Shown here piece by piece: positions 1-14,039 of a stretch of 64,000 bases of DNA. Source of the DNA: Nissolia schottii (lineage: Eukaryota > Streptophyta > Magnoliopsida > Fabales > Fabaceae); contig QANU01005108.1 in the NCBI GenBank assembly GCA_003254905.1, positions 124,001 to 188,000 of the forward strand. The letters run 5' to 3'. The notes below the pieces were generated by a model. That model had not been told where the DNA came from, made no database searches, and saw nothing but the letters and a program-made list of their open reading frames with translations. Numbering within the stretch: the first letter of the stretch is position 1; every line of letters begins with the position of its first letter. The position numbers and the translations under genes were made by a program.

Positions 1-342
1 TGGCCAAAAAAAATTGTTGTGTGTGTATTGGGCTGTAGAATAATATTATTGGACTGAAGCCTGAAGGTTTACAAAGAAAATACTAGAGACAGCAAAGCAA
101 TAGCATAAAAATGAATGAAGATAAATTAGATAATTATAAAGGAAAATAAAAATAAAAAATATATAATAATATATTTTGGGCCGCCGGGCCGGGCCGAGTG
201 GCCCGGGGCTAGACCCGAACCCGGCCCTATATTTAGACCGGGTTTTTTTTTAAAAGTTTTTTTTTAAACCGAGCCAATTAAAACTGGGCCTGATTCGACC
301 CGAATGCTTCGGGCCGGACCGGGTTATGAACACCCCTAATAC
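1..342 (-). mobile_element. End of a hAT-like DNA transposon (partial)
   Basis: The right boundary reads TGAACACCCCTA, so on the minus strand the element starts TAGGGGTGTTCA, a terminus often seen in plant hAT-like elements. Behind it lies a run of GGCCGGGCC/CCCGGGTT words (about 180-325) that is far more GC-rich than its surroundings. The other end lies outside the window, so no target-site duplication can be tested. Confidence 0.4.
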
Positions 343-1270
343 CTCCTATGAACGACCCAATTAACCAATCTCTTAAAATTAATCTAGTTCGCTTAGGGAT
401 TAAGTTCTATGAATCCTTTTGTAGCGTGTGAGGCTAAAGGTTGCACCACCCTTTATTTTTAATTATCTCTAAGAAATAGCTAAGTGATGATTAATTTTCC
501 ATTACAACCTAGGTTTCTTTTCTCAAAGTTCTCTTAAGTTTACTAACAGTTCATCAATGACCAGTTAACAAAAAGCATTAAGTGCAGAGAAATCAATTCA
601 CAATCATCGTCCCAATCAAAAGGGAAATTAGTTCATAATGTAAAAATTGAAATCACACATTATAGATGAAGAGATAGAGCTATACATAGAAGATGGAAGA
701 ACCCTTGGAATCAAATCACAAAACGAATTGACCTTCTCCCTTGGTGTTCTCTAGGCTCCTAGTGTGTTCTCTCTCTCTCTCTCTTTCCAATAATGTATAA
801 AAACGTAAAAGTGAAAATCGATGCCTTGGTTGCTACTCCATGGTGCATTTTGATCTAAATTCTTTAAGTTCTCAGGCTCATTCTAATCGTGTCTAGCGCG
901 AAATGCCTAGTGTTTTGCGTGAGACACCCTCAGCAAGGCTTCAAACTTGCTCTCTAGAACATTCGTCTTGCGTGAGATATATATGCGTCTCACGCGAGAT
1001 GCCCTCATAGGAACTTCATGCGTTGCTCTCTAGAACTTCCATCCCGCGCAAGATGCATATGCGTCTCACGCGAGATGTCTCTGAGCTCCAATTTTTCTCT
1101 TTTTCTTGAGTTTTGACCCTAAAACACGTAACCAAACCATCAAACATACCAGAGACAACAAGCCAATTATATTCAACCAATTATGCAATAAAATTGCTAA
1201 ATCCTAACATATCCTAATAAAAAACTAACAGAAAAAGTAAATAAAGATAACTCTTGTTGGAGAGTTATCA
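343..1270 (-). mobile_element. Ty3-type LTR, minus orientation, truncated on one side
   Basis: The plus-strand right end is GAGAGTTATCA at 1260-1270, so on the minus strand the LTR opens with TGATAACTCTC, directly followed by a short inverted repeat (GATAACTC...GAGTTATC, 1246-1269). From 890 to 1075 the U3 part holds repeated near-palindromes such as GCGTCTCACGCGAGATG (two identical copies) and GCGTGAGA. A weak TATA-like TTTTTATA follows on the minus strand near 800, and a CT-repeat lies at 768-786. The left side appears to be cut by the hAT-like sequence. No coding region is present. Confidence 0.55.
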
Positions 1271-3844
1271 ATTACATATATGTATTTCATCTTTTAGGAA
1301 TTAATCAAAATATACTTGCTAATCCAAATGTTTTATTTTTTGGTATTAATTAATATAACCAAACATACTTAATTATATGTCTTTATTTTCTATGCATTTA
1401 AATATTAGTGCAATTAATAGATATTTATTAATAAAAGACAATTTTTTTATTAGATATAAAAAGGATAATTTAATTTAAATTTCTAGAAATTGTTGGGAGA
1501 CTTGCCCCTTTTAGGCCAGACTGTGGGTCAACAGATTAGTCATCGTCAGTAAGCTAATGGATACCTTGAAAAACCAAAAAATTCCACTTTCTAGAAGATA
1601 AAAATACAAATCGATGCTAATTTAAGTTGAGGCAATTGTTGAAAATTACTTTATAATTGCAAAGAATTTTTATTTTTAAACAAATTTGACATAGGCATGT
1701 ACATTAAACTAACCTAAGTTATTGATATCAATATATATGTTTTACACTAGTAGCTAAACATATGTATTGTATATTATATATATATATATATATTTTAATA
1801 TGTAAGTGACTATAGGTGATATTTATTTATAAAAAAGTTTATCACTTCTTTTTTTATATCAATCAAAAATATATTTATTTCTTATGTAAGTGATTATAAT
1901 TGAATAAGTGCATAAATAAATTTACTTTTATTCAATAATCATCGAGGGATTATCCGTCGATAGTACCCTAAAATAATTATATTTTAGGGTATTAAGGGTA
2001 TTACCGATGGATATCCATTCGGTATTATAAAAAATAGTTTTTAATTTTATTTTTATTCACTATTTCCTTTATTATTTTTTTTATTAAGTACCAATAGATA
2101 TATGTGTCGATAATATATTGGCGCCAAAAGAGAGTTATCAGTGAATATATTGGCAGATACGCTATCTGTCGATATTTTACAACAAAGTTTCCAAAACACT
2201 ATTATTGACAGATTTGACACCTAAAATTCTCTGAAAATTATGGTAGATATTATCCCTTGCTAAAATATATCAGTATAGGAGTGCATTCTAATAATGGTTT
2301 GCATTGTCGTCAATTTTCTCCAAAATTTTTAAAAACAAATCACCATAACGGAAAAGAAAAACTTATTAGATCATTGAAAATCTGTTATAAATGAAAAAAA
2401 AATGAAGAAGTACAATTTTATAGATACTTCAAAATGGAGCAATGCAATTTTAACAAACTTCTAACCTACTTTAAACCCTGATATGTTGAAAACTTCACAC
2501 TTATTACTATTCGAATATTGTTGAGAATAATATCTCAATACACATTATAAGCCTTTTCATTTTTCCTATATTTAAACTCTTAAAAAATATCAAAATATAC
2601 TTCAATGAATGATGATATAAAATACATTGTACATAAACTATATAAAATCACATACGGCACTTGATTATTATATTGGACTGGTTTGTTTTCTGATACCCGT
2701 ATGTCAGACACCGCACGAGTGGCACTATTCTTTATCTTTGACAATGTCGCAAGGGCCCCACACCAGCACAATTCCAAGTCAGCACCAACCGTGTGTTGTG
2801 TTTCGTGCTGTACTAAATTACACTGTGCTTATGCTTAATTAATTAAACAAATCTTGTGGATTTAAAAGGGAAAATAGGAAGAAAAAAAAATACTATCAAA
2901 TGTCACGCATATAGAGAAATTAAAATAAGGGAGATCAGAATTTAGAAGGTAGAAATTAATCACGAAACGATAAAATAAGGGTCACGCTTTCTTAAGGTCA
3001 TGAATTCTGGAAGGCAAACCCAACCAAAGATGACAAGATTGACAATATATAATGAAGAATCTTCAACATTTTCAGCTACTCCTATTTTAAATTATCCCAA
3101 CTCCAAATAACATATGTGTAGCATTCATTTCCAATGAGATTGAATATGAGTTTAATTAATTGTGGTTGATTTTCAGTTAATAGATTATGTCCTGCACAAA
3201 GTTTTAGAAAGTTTGTTCCTCCAGGCATTGGATCAAACCGATCGATCACTAAGTTAAGAAAAGATTTAAGGTTTCTTTGTAAAAGGACTGAAACTAACCT
3301 TAGAACATGTAATTACATAGGAATCAACCGAAAAGTATAAGGTTAAAAGACGGTTTGGAGATATAGAATTGTGCCGACTAGATATTAACAACACCAATCA
3401 AGTATTGATAGAGCCACTCGACTAGATTCTTGAACCTTGAGTATGATCGGCCCAAAAAATTGTATAGATTAGACATATTTTGGCTTATCAATTATCGATT
3501 GGTATAAAAGGGTGAAGATCTCATCCAGATTATACCCATATAGGCTAGATTAATTAATATTCCAGACTACATCGATTAATTAATATAAGCTATTTATAAA
3601 TCACAAAGCTAGATTAATATCTTATTAATTAGACCTACCAAGTTAGGTGGTCTTATCTTGATTTTGAATTTGTCATATAATTAATTTAGGAGTCCTGCTC
3701 CATGTATAACCCAATTTTTCACCGTATTATTATTTAAGTAATTTTAGACATAGAGTCCACTAACAAAAAACACAGTGTCCACATTACACACTTTATCTTT
3801 CACTCTCACATCTTGTGCACCCACTCTACCGCTATGCACAAACT
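1271..3844. other. AT-rich intergenic stretch, no gene seen
   Basis: No credible exon or RNA gene. A group of ATCCGTCGATA / CCGATGGATATCC-like words at 1945-2190 looks like the remains of a DNA transposon, but no ends could be matched. An AT microsatellite lies at about 1770-1795. Short ORFs here lack codon structure. Confidence 0.5.
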
Positions 3845-4100
3845 TTTTCAACTTAAAATGTTTGTGCACAATAATTAAAATGTTTGTGCATGTTAGCTAA
3901 AAATGTTTGTGCATATACATGTAAATGTTTGTACAAGATAGTTAAAAATGTTTGTGCACGATAGTTAAAAGTATTTTTTGCACGTCAATTAAAAATGAAT
4001 TAATAAACGATATTTTTAAAATGTTTGTGTACGATAATTTAAAATGTTTGTGTATAGTAGTCTAAAATGTTTGTGCATTATAGTTAAAAAGTTTGGCATG
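3845..4100. repeat. Minisatellite, about 25-30 bp unit with AAAATGTTTGTGCA core
   Basis: The core AAAATGTTTGTGCA (variants TGTGTA, TGTACA) recurs about eight to nine times, separated by GATAGTTA-like linkers of similar length. The copies have diverged and one (near 3965-4015) is largely degraded, so this is an old array. Confidence 0.8.
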
Positions 4101-5322
4101 GTATCTGTAAATGAATTGAGTGCACATGAATCAACCGTATAAAATAATTAGTTGACAGCGACAAATTGTAAAATATACACCAATCATTTTTCTTAACTTA
4201 GAATCAAGGAGGTTTCGATTGTTCCAAAAGATAATTGCCACAAAATAATAACAACCTCAAGTCATTAATTGATGAATGATTAACTTGCATATATAGTGAC
4301 AAAAGTGGTGCACGTGTTGGTTAGAATTTAGGATTAGCCCTATAAACTCAAAAATATTAGATCTGGAGAATTATGATGATCCCGGCCGTCTAGCTATGGA
4401 GCTACATGTGCAATGCAAACTATAGGGTTTGAAGAAGATTGCAAGATATTATTCATTCATTCAAATCATGTTTTCTAATTAGCCAAGTTTATAAGAAAAT
4501 TCATGGTTGTTGAATGGAAAAGGATGGTGTTGGGAATGGATGATGACAAGTTTGTTAAGCAAGACTAGTCAAGCAGACAGAGAGGGTTCAAGATGGGGGC
4601 CACTATTGCCCGTTTATGATGATTGCCATGTATCTAGGGTTTGGACGTTCCTCATATTCTTCTCAATTTAGAAGAAGACTATAAGTAACTTCCATATGAA
4701 TTAATTAATAATTATTCTTACACATAGCATATAAATTAAATTACATAAAAGGGGTTGATTGTAGTATAAGTGGACTGCAACTTCAATCATTCGGCAATTC
4801 GATTAATGTACATCCTCTATTTCAAAAATACACGTCAACTTAACTTCAAATATTAAGAGAGTGGTAATTTTTATTTTGGTTTTTATCATGACTACACGAA
4901 TAGAAAGAGTAAAACTTTAATTATATTAATGAAAATAGTAGAAATAATTTTGTCCACTTAACATTTTTTATATTATTACTAAAATTGCTTATTGTTTATT
5001 TAGTGATTGTAACAATTATTTTGAAATAAACTAGAGAATTTTTATTTATTTCTCTTGTTTTCTTCTTTTGATCTTCATTTCTGTGGGTGTTTTTAAGGGA
5101 TTGTCATCCTTTTTTTTATAGCAATCCCATCACTTGTTCATTGTTATTATTTAGAATTATTCATTCAATAAGTAGCTCGGATCTTAGATCTTGGCGTAGT
5201 TATTCCTTTTGTGGTATTTTTATTTTTCCTTTGTAGTGTGTTTGTTCCCTCTTTGTGGTGTATTTGTTTCCCTATGTGATATTTCTTTTATAGAGAGTTT
5301 TATAGATGATGAATTTATTTGG
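4101..5322. other. Intergenic stretch, no gene seen
   Basis: AT-rich sequence with no exon-like segment, RNA gene or bounded element that I can support. Confidence 0.5.
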
Positions 5323-6651
5323 TGATACGAATTTTTACGGCAAGTATATCGTGTTTTATAAGTAATAAAACTGAGTGTAAACACTTGGGTTGTTGATCCC
5401 ACGAGGACAAATTAATTGGGCAAATTAATTGATGATTATGAGTATTGAAAGAGAATGTTGTTTTGTTGAATTGATATGAATAACAACCAAAAAATTTAAT
5501 AATTATAAAGACAATGAAAAAAGATTAAACTCAGATGATAAAGGGGTTAGGATACTTGATTTCGCCTATGCTAATTTTACTAATTTTAATCGTAATTATT
5601 CAGTTCTTGTTCAACTCCGTTAACAATAAAAAATCCACTCTTAATCACTAACCTCTCTGGATTGTTAACGATTTTCTTTCAACCTAACTAATCACTTAAT
5701 CTCTTAGTATGAACTAGCTAGGCTAAAGTATTAGCGTTCTATGATTTCTCTAACACGATTGCACAAATTGCACAAATTATCTCTAATTATAACTAGCTTG
5801 TGGTTAATTATTTACTTGCACTCTTTTACCCCTTTTCTCAAATTGCATACAAGACTAATATTCATATGATTGATGATCAAGCAACCAAAGCATTAAACGT
5901 AGAAGAATTAACTTAAACGATAAACAAACAATTACTAAATAATCTCGAATCAAAATTAGAAATTAAACATGAGTTGCATCAAGACCCTAACCTAAAAAGG
6001 ATTAGCTCATCCTTGAATTAGAAAATAACATAAGATGATAAAGAGAGAGAAAAGAAAAATACACCACTCTCAAATCCTCTCTCTAAACTCTATTCTAAGT
6101 GATTTCTAGCTCCAGAAGGTGATTTTCCTCTGCTCTTCTCGTCTCCTTTTATAGCCTCAGCCCCAAGTCAGAAAGCGTGTTGATTCCGCATCAGATTCTG
6201 CGTTAGAGCTCACCAGCTACCAACTTGGCACTCGAGCACTAAATTAAAACACATGTTGATACACTTTTTGATTCTGCGTCTAAGCTCGAAACATTGTTGT
6301 CCTAGTGCTCGAGCTCTAATACTGGCGCTCAAGCATTGACTTCTACTGGAATTCTAGCGACTGAGTTCCAGATTCAGTGCTCGATCTCCAACCTTTCTGA
6401 GTAGACTTCTAAACACTGGAACTTCAATGATTGAGCGCTCCACACTTCATTTAGGGATCTTGAGACCTGAAAAACCATGAACAAGCCTACAATGGGTGTC
6501 TAAAATGCATGGTTTTTGCTAAGCCTAAAGAGAAAACAATTTATTCAAGAATGCACTAAATATGATGTTAAACATGCCTAGAAAATGCATGCATTAATCT
6601 AAAAGAGATATGAAAGGACAACCAAAGATAACTCTCATGGGAGAGTTATCA
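5323..6651 (-). mobile_element. Ty3-type LTR, minus orientation
   Basis: The plus strand runs from TGATACG to GAGAGTTATCA. Read on the minus strand it opens TGATAACTCTC, with an immediate inverted repeat (ATAACTCTC...GAGAGTTAT, 6629-6650), as in the LTR ending at 1270. The minus-strand TATA box CTATAAAA is at 6147-6154. Upstream of it, at 6180-6441, lie about six copies of a CTCGAGC-centred near-palindrome (for example GTGCTCGAGCTC at 6305-6316). Flanking 5-mers (TTTGG and TTCTA) do not match, so this may be a remnant rather than a clean solo LTR. No primer-binding site or polypurine tract was seen beside it. Confidence 0.65.
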
Positions 6652-9600
6652 TTCTAATCTATTGCAAACGAAGGCATAATGCATTCTTCAAACTACAGCA
6701 TTTGTTGTGTTGGTCTCTGACGTAAAAGATACACATCAATAGTCTTCGGGTAAGGAGAAGGGTTATAAATCTTCTGTTAATTCATAATGCATAATATATT
6801 TGCATCTTATTTGCATTAATTTTAATGTATTATTTTTTAATTTGTAAATGTCGTTAGACTTGTCTACGAATGAAATTGTTTTTTTTCTTTAAATAAAACA
6901 ATTATTTTGAAACACATGAAATATCGTGTAGCCATCACTTTAATTGGATATAATTAACGACTTTACCTAAATCACCGTTCATAACCCAAAATTGTGTAAA
7001 TAACTCCTTAGGAAAAAAAAATATATTGAAAATGTTCTTTTGCACTATTGAACTTAATTATGTATGTCCTTAAGCAACTCACCTACAACAATGAGTCACT
7101 TAACTATTTATTTTGTTTAACAACTAATCTACTATATATGAAACATGATTAATGAAACTTCAAATGTGATATTATATTCATAAATTACATTAATCCGTAT
7201 CTCAAATAATCAATATGATGATGCAACTCAAAAGCGACTCCCTCTAGATATTCAAACGAAAAAGGCTTTTCATCTAAATAAAAACATAAGAACATGGTGT
7301 TGCTTAATGATTGAGAAACATCTGAAGAAAACTTCATTTTCAAGTGGATATAAAAACAAACGAAGTTTGCAATATATAGATAGTTTTGAGTACTTTATAC
7401 ACACTAGTTTATATCACGAGACTTTCAAGTTAAAAATTAAACCAGATGTAGTTTGAATGGGGGGCAATTGTTCAAAGCTGAGCCATGATATATGGACTTT
7501 ATATTAATCAATTAAATCAATCAAATTCATTAATTAGAAGCCGGAACTAGCTAACTTGTCATTTCAAATTAAAGGGTTAACAATATCGTGAGAGAGATGA
7601 GGTAATCCCCCCTCCCCCCCTTAAATCTCTAATTATGTTATAATAATTCCATCTGAGTTTATCTATGCACTCATTAGTAGAGAAATGTGAGTTTGTCTAA
7701 TTAAGGGTTGATAATTTTATTTTCTTTCCTTTTGCTTGTAAATTAAGGACACATTGAAGACTGAAGAAAACATTCCATGCATGACTATGACGTGATCACA
7801 AGTGGAGACAAGCTGGAAAAAGCTTGAAGACACACATATAGAGTTAATGCTTAAGTTAACTAATTAAGAATGTCATTTGACTGTAACGAGTGACATCTTA
7901 ATGCACATATGCTTCAGAAATTCTGCGATCCTATAAGAAAAAAGTCTTGTTTTATACTATTTATTAGTTAATAGTCATGTTATGATTTGTTCAGAGATTT
8001 GTAGGTCATTATAATGGTAACCCTTGTACAATTTTCAGTTTTTGAACAATAATATTTATATTACACTTACCAAAAAAAATTATCAGTTAATAGTGATCAT
8101 CACACTTAAACATTAAGTACATAAAATTCAAATGTAATAAAAGTAATCAGGATTAATGATAACTCACAAACCTGAGGTATCAAAATGAAATTTGTATTGC
8201 TCTATAATGTTTAAGAACTTCTCCACACATATTTATTGTAAATAAGAAGGTTGGTCCTACAAAATTTGTCCTTGTATCTAGATGATAGTAAGTCTAAGAA
8301 CCTCCCTCTCACATTTTAGGCTTTGTTTCAAACAAGTTGCCTAATATTTTGGTGCCGACCCACTTACAAAATTCAAGTTAATTACTATATATATTATTAC
8401 CTTGCCTACCAATATACAAATTGTGCAAATTATAAATAATAGTATATGTAACGCTTCGTTGGATCAAGTGATAATTTAACATTAGTTTTTTTCTTAGAGT
8501 GATGTTAATTATAACTTTCTAATAAATATGGTTAGTAATCCTTTAACAAACTTTGAGAAAAACATTTGATTTTTCATGACAAAATAAGAAAAGAATTTAT
8601 TGTCAAGTATCATTCTTAAATTTATTAAATAGATAGTTAGACAAATTTATTAGGAGTATATAATATTTTTCTTTTACTTAAATGAGTTTAATCGTTACTA
8701 GCTGCTTGATAGACACATTCATGCCTTTCAAGCCACACTTTTTTTTATTTTTGTGAAAGATGGGTAATTTTATTTTTGAAAAGTTATTAATAGAAAATAA
8801 CTACATCTAATGATGGATGAGTAATTAATAAAGAATGTAAGGATAATTTCGAAATAAAAAATTTGGATACCAAAGAGTTGATTACGAAGGTGAATCCTTT
8901 TTATATATGTAATAGATGCACTAATAATGTAAAGATTTTTTATGTTATTATCCAATTAAATCTTGTAACATAAACAAAAATAGTTTACTCTCTCACCTAT
9001 TATTTAAAAAGTCATGTCTATAGAATGATCTAATTTGATGACAGTATAAAAAATTTTACATTGTTACCACGTAGTAGTTAAACTCTACTTAAATAATATG
9101 TTTGAAGTTCAAATTTTTTATATAAGAATTAAAACTAGTGCCAATTGAAAGAGCTTTACTTTATTTATAATACACTAGCCCGACTCAGAAGCAGATTAGA
9201 TTACACACATGGTTGATAAGGTCAAATTAAAAAGAAAATTATTGTGCTAATTGCTAGCATAGACTTTTAAGCTTCATCTTGTTGATTAAAGCTGGAAGAG
9301 ACATTAGTTCCTTGATTTAGTAACGAGGTGGACACATGTTGAATGTTAAAAGGGTAGTAGGGAAGTGTTAACTTTATATGGGGAGGCCAAAATGTCACAT
9401 CAATTTTGAGTCTCAATTTAATTTTGCATTGCATTGCACCTGACCTAACTACTACTGCGCCTATTTCTTTCCGAACCTTTTGAAATTAATTTCTCGAGTC
9501 GCACATTGCACAGGAAGCCTAGTACTCTTCCTGCCCTAACGTTATTATAAAACCTATGTGGGACTATCGTCTTCACGTGTCAGATACATTATAAACACTA

Positions 9601-10016
9601 GCATATAAAAATATTTGTGTGATACATGTATTGCATGTGTTTAAAAGTATTGAAACAAAAAAATTATGATTAACCATATCAACGCATGTCCAGAATACAT
9701 CAAAAGTTTTTCGGTCACACCTAGTCGTATTAATGCACATTGCACAGGAAGCCTACTAGTACTACTCTTCATACACGAACATGATTATACTACAAGTTTA
9801 ATCATTATAGTTGTTTTGATGAACTTTTCACATTAAATTTAGTCTCACAAGACGGCATGCATTTCCCATCAATGGAAAAGTAATACATACAATGCATGCT
9901 TTGGTTACCGTGAAATTTTTAAAAAAGTATTTTTAATTGTCTTTAAACTTCTAGAACAACATAATTACGTTGATTTTTTTTAATTAAAAAAACAAACAAA
10001 TAAACAAACTAAACTA
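6652..10016. other. AT-rich intergenic stretch, no gene seen
   Basis: No supported gene. The only structure noted is a direct duplication of a segment containing GCACATTGCACAGGAAGCCT at about 9499-9545 and again at 9733-9781. Confidence 0.5.
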
Positions 10017-10651
10017 GTAAAGGTCCAATTTGATCCATGTTCTACTCATAAACCAATTTGGTTACTAACAAAAATAAGATTTAAAATTAGATCTATCATT
10101 TTCAAACGTAAACAAAGTTAATCCCTCTATATTTAATCATACTTTATAAATGCGGTTAAGCACATTTTAGAAGTGTACTTAAAAACATCAAGGACATTAC
10201 TGTTACGTTTTCCCTTCCCCTACCTCAACCCAAGTCCCTCTATGCTTGGCCACACTTCATAAATGTGGTTAAACAGTACTTAAACACATCAAGGACATTA
10301 TTATTACTTCCCCCCTCCCCTATCTCAGTCCCTTTGTTTTTTTCTTCACCTACCTGGCTCTATCTCTACTAGGTAGTTAGGGACGCAATGCCATGTCTTA
10401 ATGGTGTTACGGAAGCAGCGACAATGGTTGCAAGAGAGAGAAATGGAGCAACTGTAGTGATGCAAGAGCTCAGGCGATGATGAAAACAAAAGGCAGTGGA
10501 CAAGTTCCGGCCAATTGTTACCCAAGTCACCGTCATCACTAGAAAGGATAATTTGTGGCTAAGCACAAAGGGACTAATTTGGCTCACATTTAAAAATAAT
10601 AGAGATTAAATTGAACTTTTTTTTGTTAGGGACCAAATTGTATCTTTACTC
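10017..10651. mobile_element. Mutator-like non-autonomous element (decayed)
   Basis: Terminal inverted repeats begin AGTAAAGGTCCAATTTG on the left and, reverse-complemented, AGTAAAGATACAATTTGG on the right. Similarity continues for roughly 80 bases inward. No matching 9-bp duplication was found. The interior holds a partial tandem duplication (10130-10335). Confidence 0.5.
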
Positions 10652-11809
10652 TTTTTTCAATAGACATCAACACTAGCCCATCTTAACAAAACTATGAGCA
10701 ACTGAACCAAAAGGCCGCAAAGAAAGGCCAAGGTCTAAAAGATAAACAAATCCAACACTTAAAACACTACAAATAAACTAACAAATTGTAGTATCTAAGC
10801 ATCTTCGAGTTGAATAGCTTGAATCAACATCTAAATCTAACTAGTGATAGCCTTGCACTTTTTAGTTGCAGATTGGGGTTTGGTTGTGTTTGTTTAAGGT
10901 TTTTGTATATGTAGAAAGAAGGATATATACGCCACATTCAAGATAAAGGTGAGAAGGTGAGTGATAAGTTTTGGTTGATCGCTACAAGTTTTCTTGATAA
11001 GATCAAATTTAATTCTTTACCCAAGAACAAAAGGGAAGCTCTCACAATGGGAGAAATCTCAAAATTCATTCTTAATCTTATTTGAGTATTTACATTGAGT
11101 TCCTTTTTATAGGCTTAGTGTGTTGCACCAAAATAGTGGATTTTCTACAATGTTCACTAAGTATTTAATTCTCTACTATAGCATTGAGATTAGTACCAAG
11201 ACTCCGCTATTTAACATAACTGCCTAGGAACTCAAAAAATACTTAAAACTAACCTAAGAAAGACTAAAAGTCATCCGAAACTCATGACCAAACACATGCA
11301 TGAAAATTACATATTAAAAATGGTAAATTGGTTTTTATTATAATTCTAGTAGTTAGCCAATAAAACTGATGCCCATTTCTTTAAAACTTTGGACTTTTGA
11401 ATTTGGGCTTCTTGTGTTCTTCGTGTTGGGCTTGGATATTCTTCAATCTGAATTAGGGAAGTCCTGGTCTGCCCTTGATCTTTGCTTCCATGATTAAATC
11501 TTACAACACTTCTTTTAGCCTTTTTTCTTTAGCTATAGTCATTGGTCAATCGATGCCTTGTAGTTGAGTTTGGACATTGTTAGTCTTACTTGAATTCTCA
11601 TAAAAAAGGCCGTAAAGACGGGTCACGGTCTAAAAGAAAAACAAATCTAACACTAAAAACACTACAAATAAACTAACAAATAGTAGTGTTTAAACATCTT
11701 GGGATGAAAAATACAGAGATAGTAGAGACAAAAATGTGTCTAGAGATAGAGATGAAGATGAAAATCTAAAAATCATCTCCATTTCAAGACAATTTTTAAG
11801 CTAAGGGAG
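10652..11809 (-). mobile_element. Retrotransposon-derived region, copia-like LTR remains
   Basis: Two direct repeats of about 100 bases, sharing ACACTACAAATAAACTAACA, lie at about 10707-10808 and 11606-11703. Between them the minus strand has a TATA-like CCTATAAAAAGG (11105-11116) followed by sequence of LTR character. No reverse transcriptase or gag could be read. Identity as copia is an inference from layout only. Confidence 0.35.
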
Positions 11810-12084
11810 AATGCCTTAGTTGGTCCCTGAAATTTTTATTAGTGTCCACATTAGTCCCAAAAAAAAGGTCATAATTGGTCTTTGAATGCCCCCCAATTGA
11901 ACCCTGAACATTATAAATTTTACCCTCATTAGTTCCTAAACATTTTAGACGGCAAGACAAACAAAATGGCAGGACAAACAAAGGTAGCATTAATTGAAAT
12001 GTTTAGGGATTAATTGAGTCATTTTTTGTTGAGGGACTACTAATGTGAGTAATGGTGAAAAGTTCAAAGCCCAACTAGGACATT
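11810..12084. mobile_element. Mutator-like MITE
   Basis: The left end AATGCCTTAGTTGG and the reverse-complemented right end AATGTCCTAGTTGG match, and similarity runs inward for about 45 bases. No target-site duplication could be shown. Confidence 0.5.
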
Positions 12085-14000
12085 CCAACTTAAGCCAATT
12101 TTTGTCATTCTAAAAAGGAAGGATAATAAAGACATCTCTATGGAGGACAAATTTAAAATTAGTTTTTTCCAAGAATATCCGTTTAAACATTTTATATTTC
12201 CATCTTTAAACATGCAGGGGAGTCCTCAGTTTGTGCAAATGAAAGAGGAAGAAATAAACAGTAACAATAGGGTGCCAAGAAGTGAGAAGATGAAAATATA
12301 ATGTGTTACCTGTTGGTCTTGGTTGGATACAGCATAAACAGGCTGAAGGTAGATTCATTGTTAAGTTGAGTCAAACATTTATAAAAACCAAAGCAAAACC
12401 CAAAACAAAGTCTTCATCAATTATGAAGAATAAGTAGCTCAAATGACCAAGTCATTGTCCAACAAAAGGTCCAAATTAATTATAAATAGCAAGATGCCCC
12501 AAAAACCAATTGGGCCAAAAGAGACGAAATAAAATAAAAGCTCATTAGACTTACACACACGCGAACGATACACGGTGGTATTCACACATGAACCAAGTTC
12601 ACTTACAAAAGCTTCTCTTAATTCATCACCAAATAATTTGAGATTTTACCCTTTACCACAATGCAAAGATGACATAAGCAACAAAAAATTTAATAGTAAG
12701 ATATTATACATGATATAAAATCCAAATGAGAGAATTCATTCATCTAATAATTAGGTCCAGTCATGAGTATGGATTATGGAATATCAACTAAGTCACAGAA
12801 AGTCTTGCTTTGCTCTTAATTCAGGATTATTTGGCCCACCCCTAGAAATTCATCATACATTTTCATTCCGCGGGGGGGGGGGGCTGTTATTGACACCGAA
12901 CCTTCGACATAGTTTTTCAGATATTAGCGTCCTATCATCAATCCCTTAAAAATATGTTATTAAATCACTTCCTTAAAAATACAAAACAAGTCACTAAATT
13001 CATCTTTATAAAAGATGAAAGTAATGACATAAAAAGGCTAATCTAATAATGAATGTGTATACTTTGAGTGATTGTTAAAGGAGAAATGTAATGCGCGGGC
13101 TAATATAGAGAAACAATTGAAGAGTTTTTACTCAAAAATCAAATGAATCAAACACCAAAGTATCTTATCGACAAATAAATCAATTGTAGCAAGGTTCAAT
13201 CATTTTAATTAATGGTGTCTAAACTTTGTGTTTCTAATACATTTTTTGTTTAGTATCTCCTCAAGCAATAGATGCGAAACTAATCTCCCAACGATTAGAA
13301 CTATTATAGAGGTAAAACTTTCTTAGTAATAATTTTTTTCTATTTACAAGACTCAAATTTGACACATTGTTTAAGAGGGAACAAATGTCAAACTACCGTA
13401 TACATGAAATGTTTATAAGAATTAAATAATCAGTGACAACTCAAAGAGTGACATCTCGCAACAACCAGCTATAAACAATTGAGAACTCACACATGATATT
13501 GGGCTACATCATCTAGCATAGGTTTGGGACAAAGTATCGTAGTGCAAAACAAGAGAGGGATTTCGGGTTTAAATAGCGTGAAATGGAATTGAAAACATGC
13601 CTTTAAATGCCACCAGAGAGAAAGCTATTGATGGCCACTAAAAATTTCGAATAAAAACAACTCTGCATTTTACCTTAGATGCTATGACATGTAGCCACAC
13701 CTGACTCAAGAGCCTCCCTAGTAGCCGTGACGACAAATACAGCCAAAATTTTGTAGCACATGTCATTTTGAGCTTAAGAAAAAAATAAAGCAAATGCCAC
13801 AAATGAAGCACATATAGGATAGTCCCCTGCTCTCCTCAACTAGCTTGGTAATAATGGGAGGGGTTCTTATTAAAATGGTAACAAACAAAAAGAAAACAAA
13901 CAACTATAAAAGGATGGCTTGGCACTCTAGACTCTCATATAATTAGTCTCGTCTAGTGGAGTACAGAAAGAGTATATAATAGCAGGCTTATTTCGGTAAG
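12085..14000. other. Intergenic stretch, no gene seen
   Basis: AT-rich sequence without a supportable exon or RNA gene. A homopolymer run of G sits at about 12871-12883. Confidence 0.45.
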
Positions 14001-14039
14001 CGGAAAAGCTATAAGTTATTTTTAGGATTTAAAATCATG

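Noticed and set aside
5318..6656. A clean solo LTR call for 5323-6651
   Set aside because: The flanking 5-mers TTTGG and TTCTA do not match, so only an LTR is reported.
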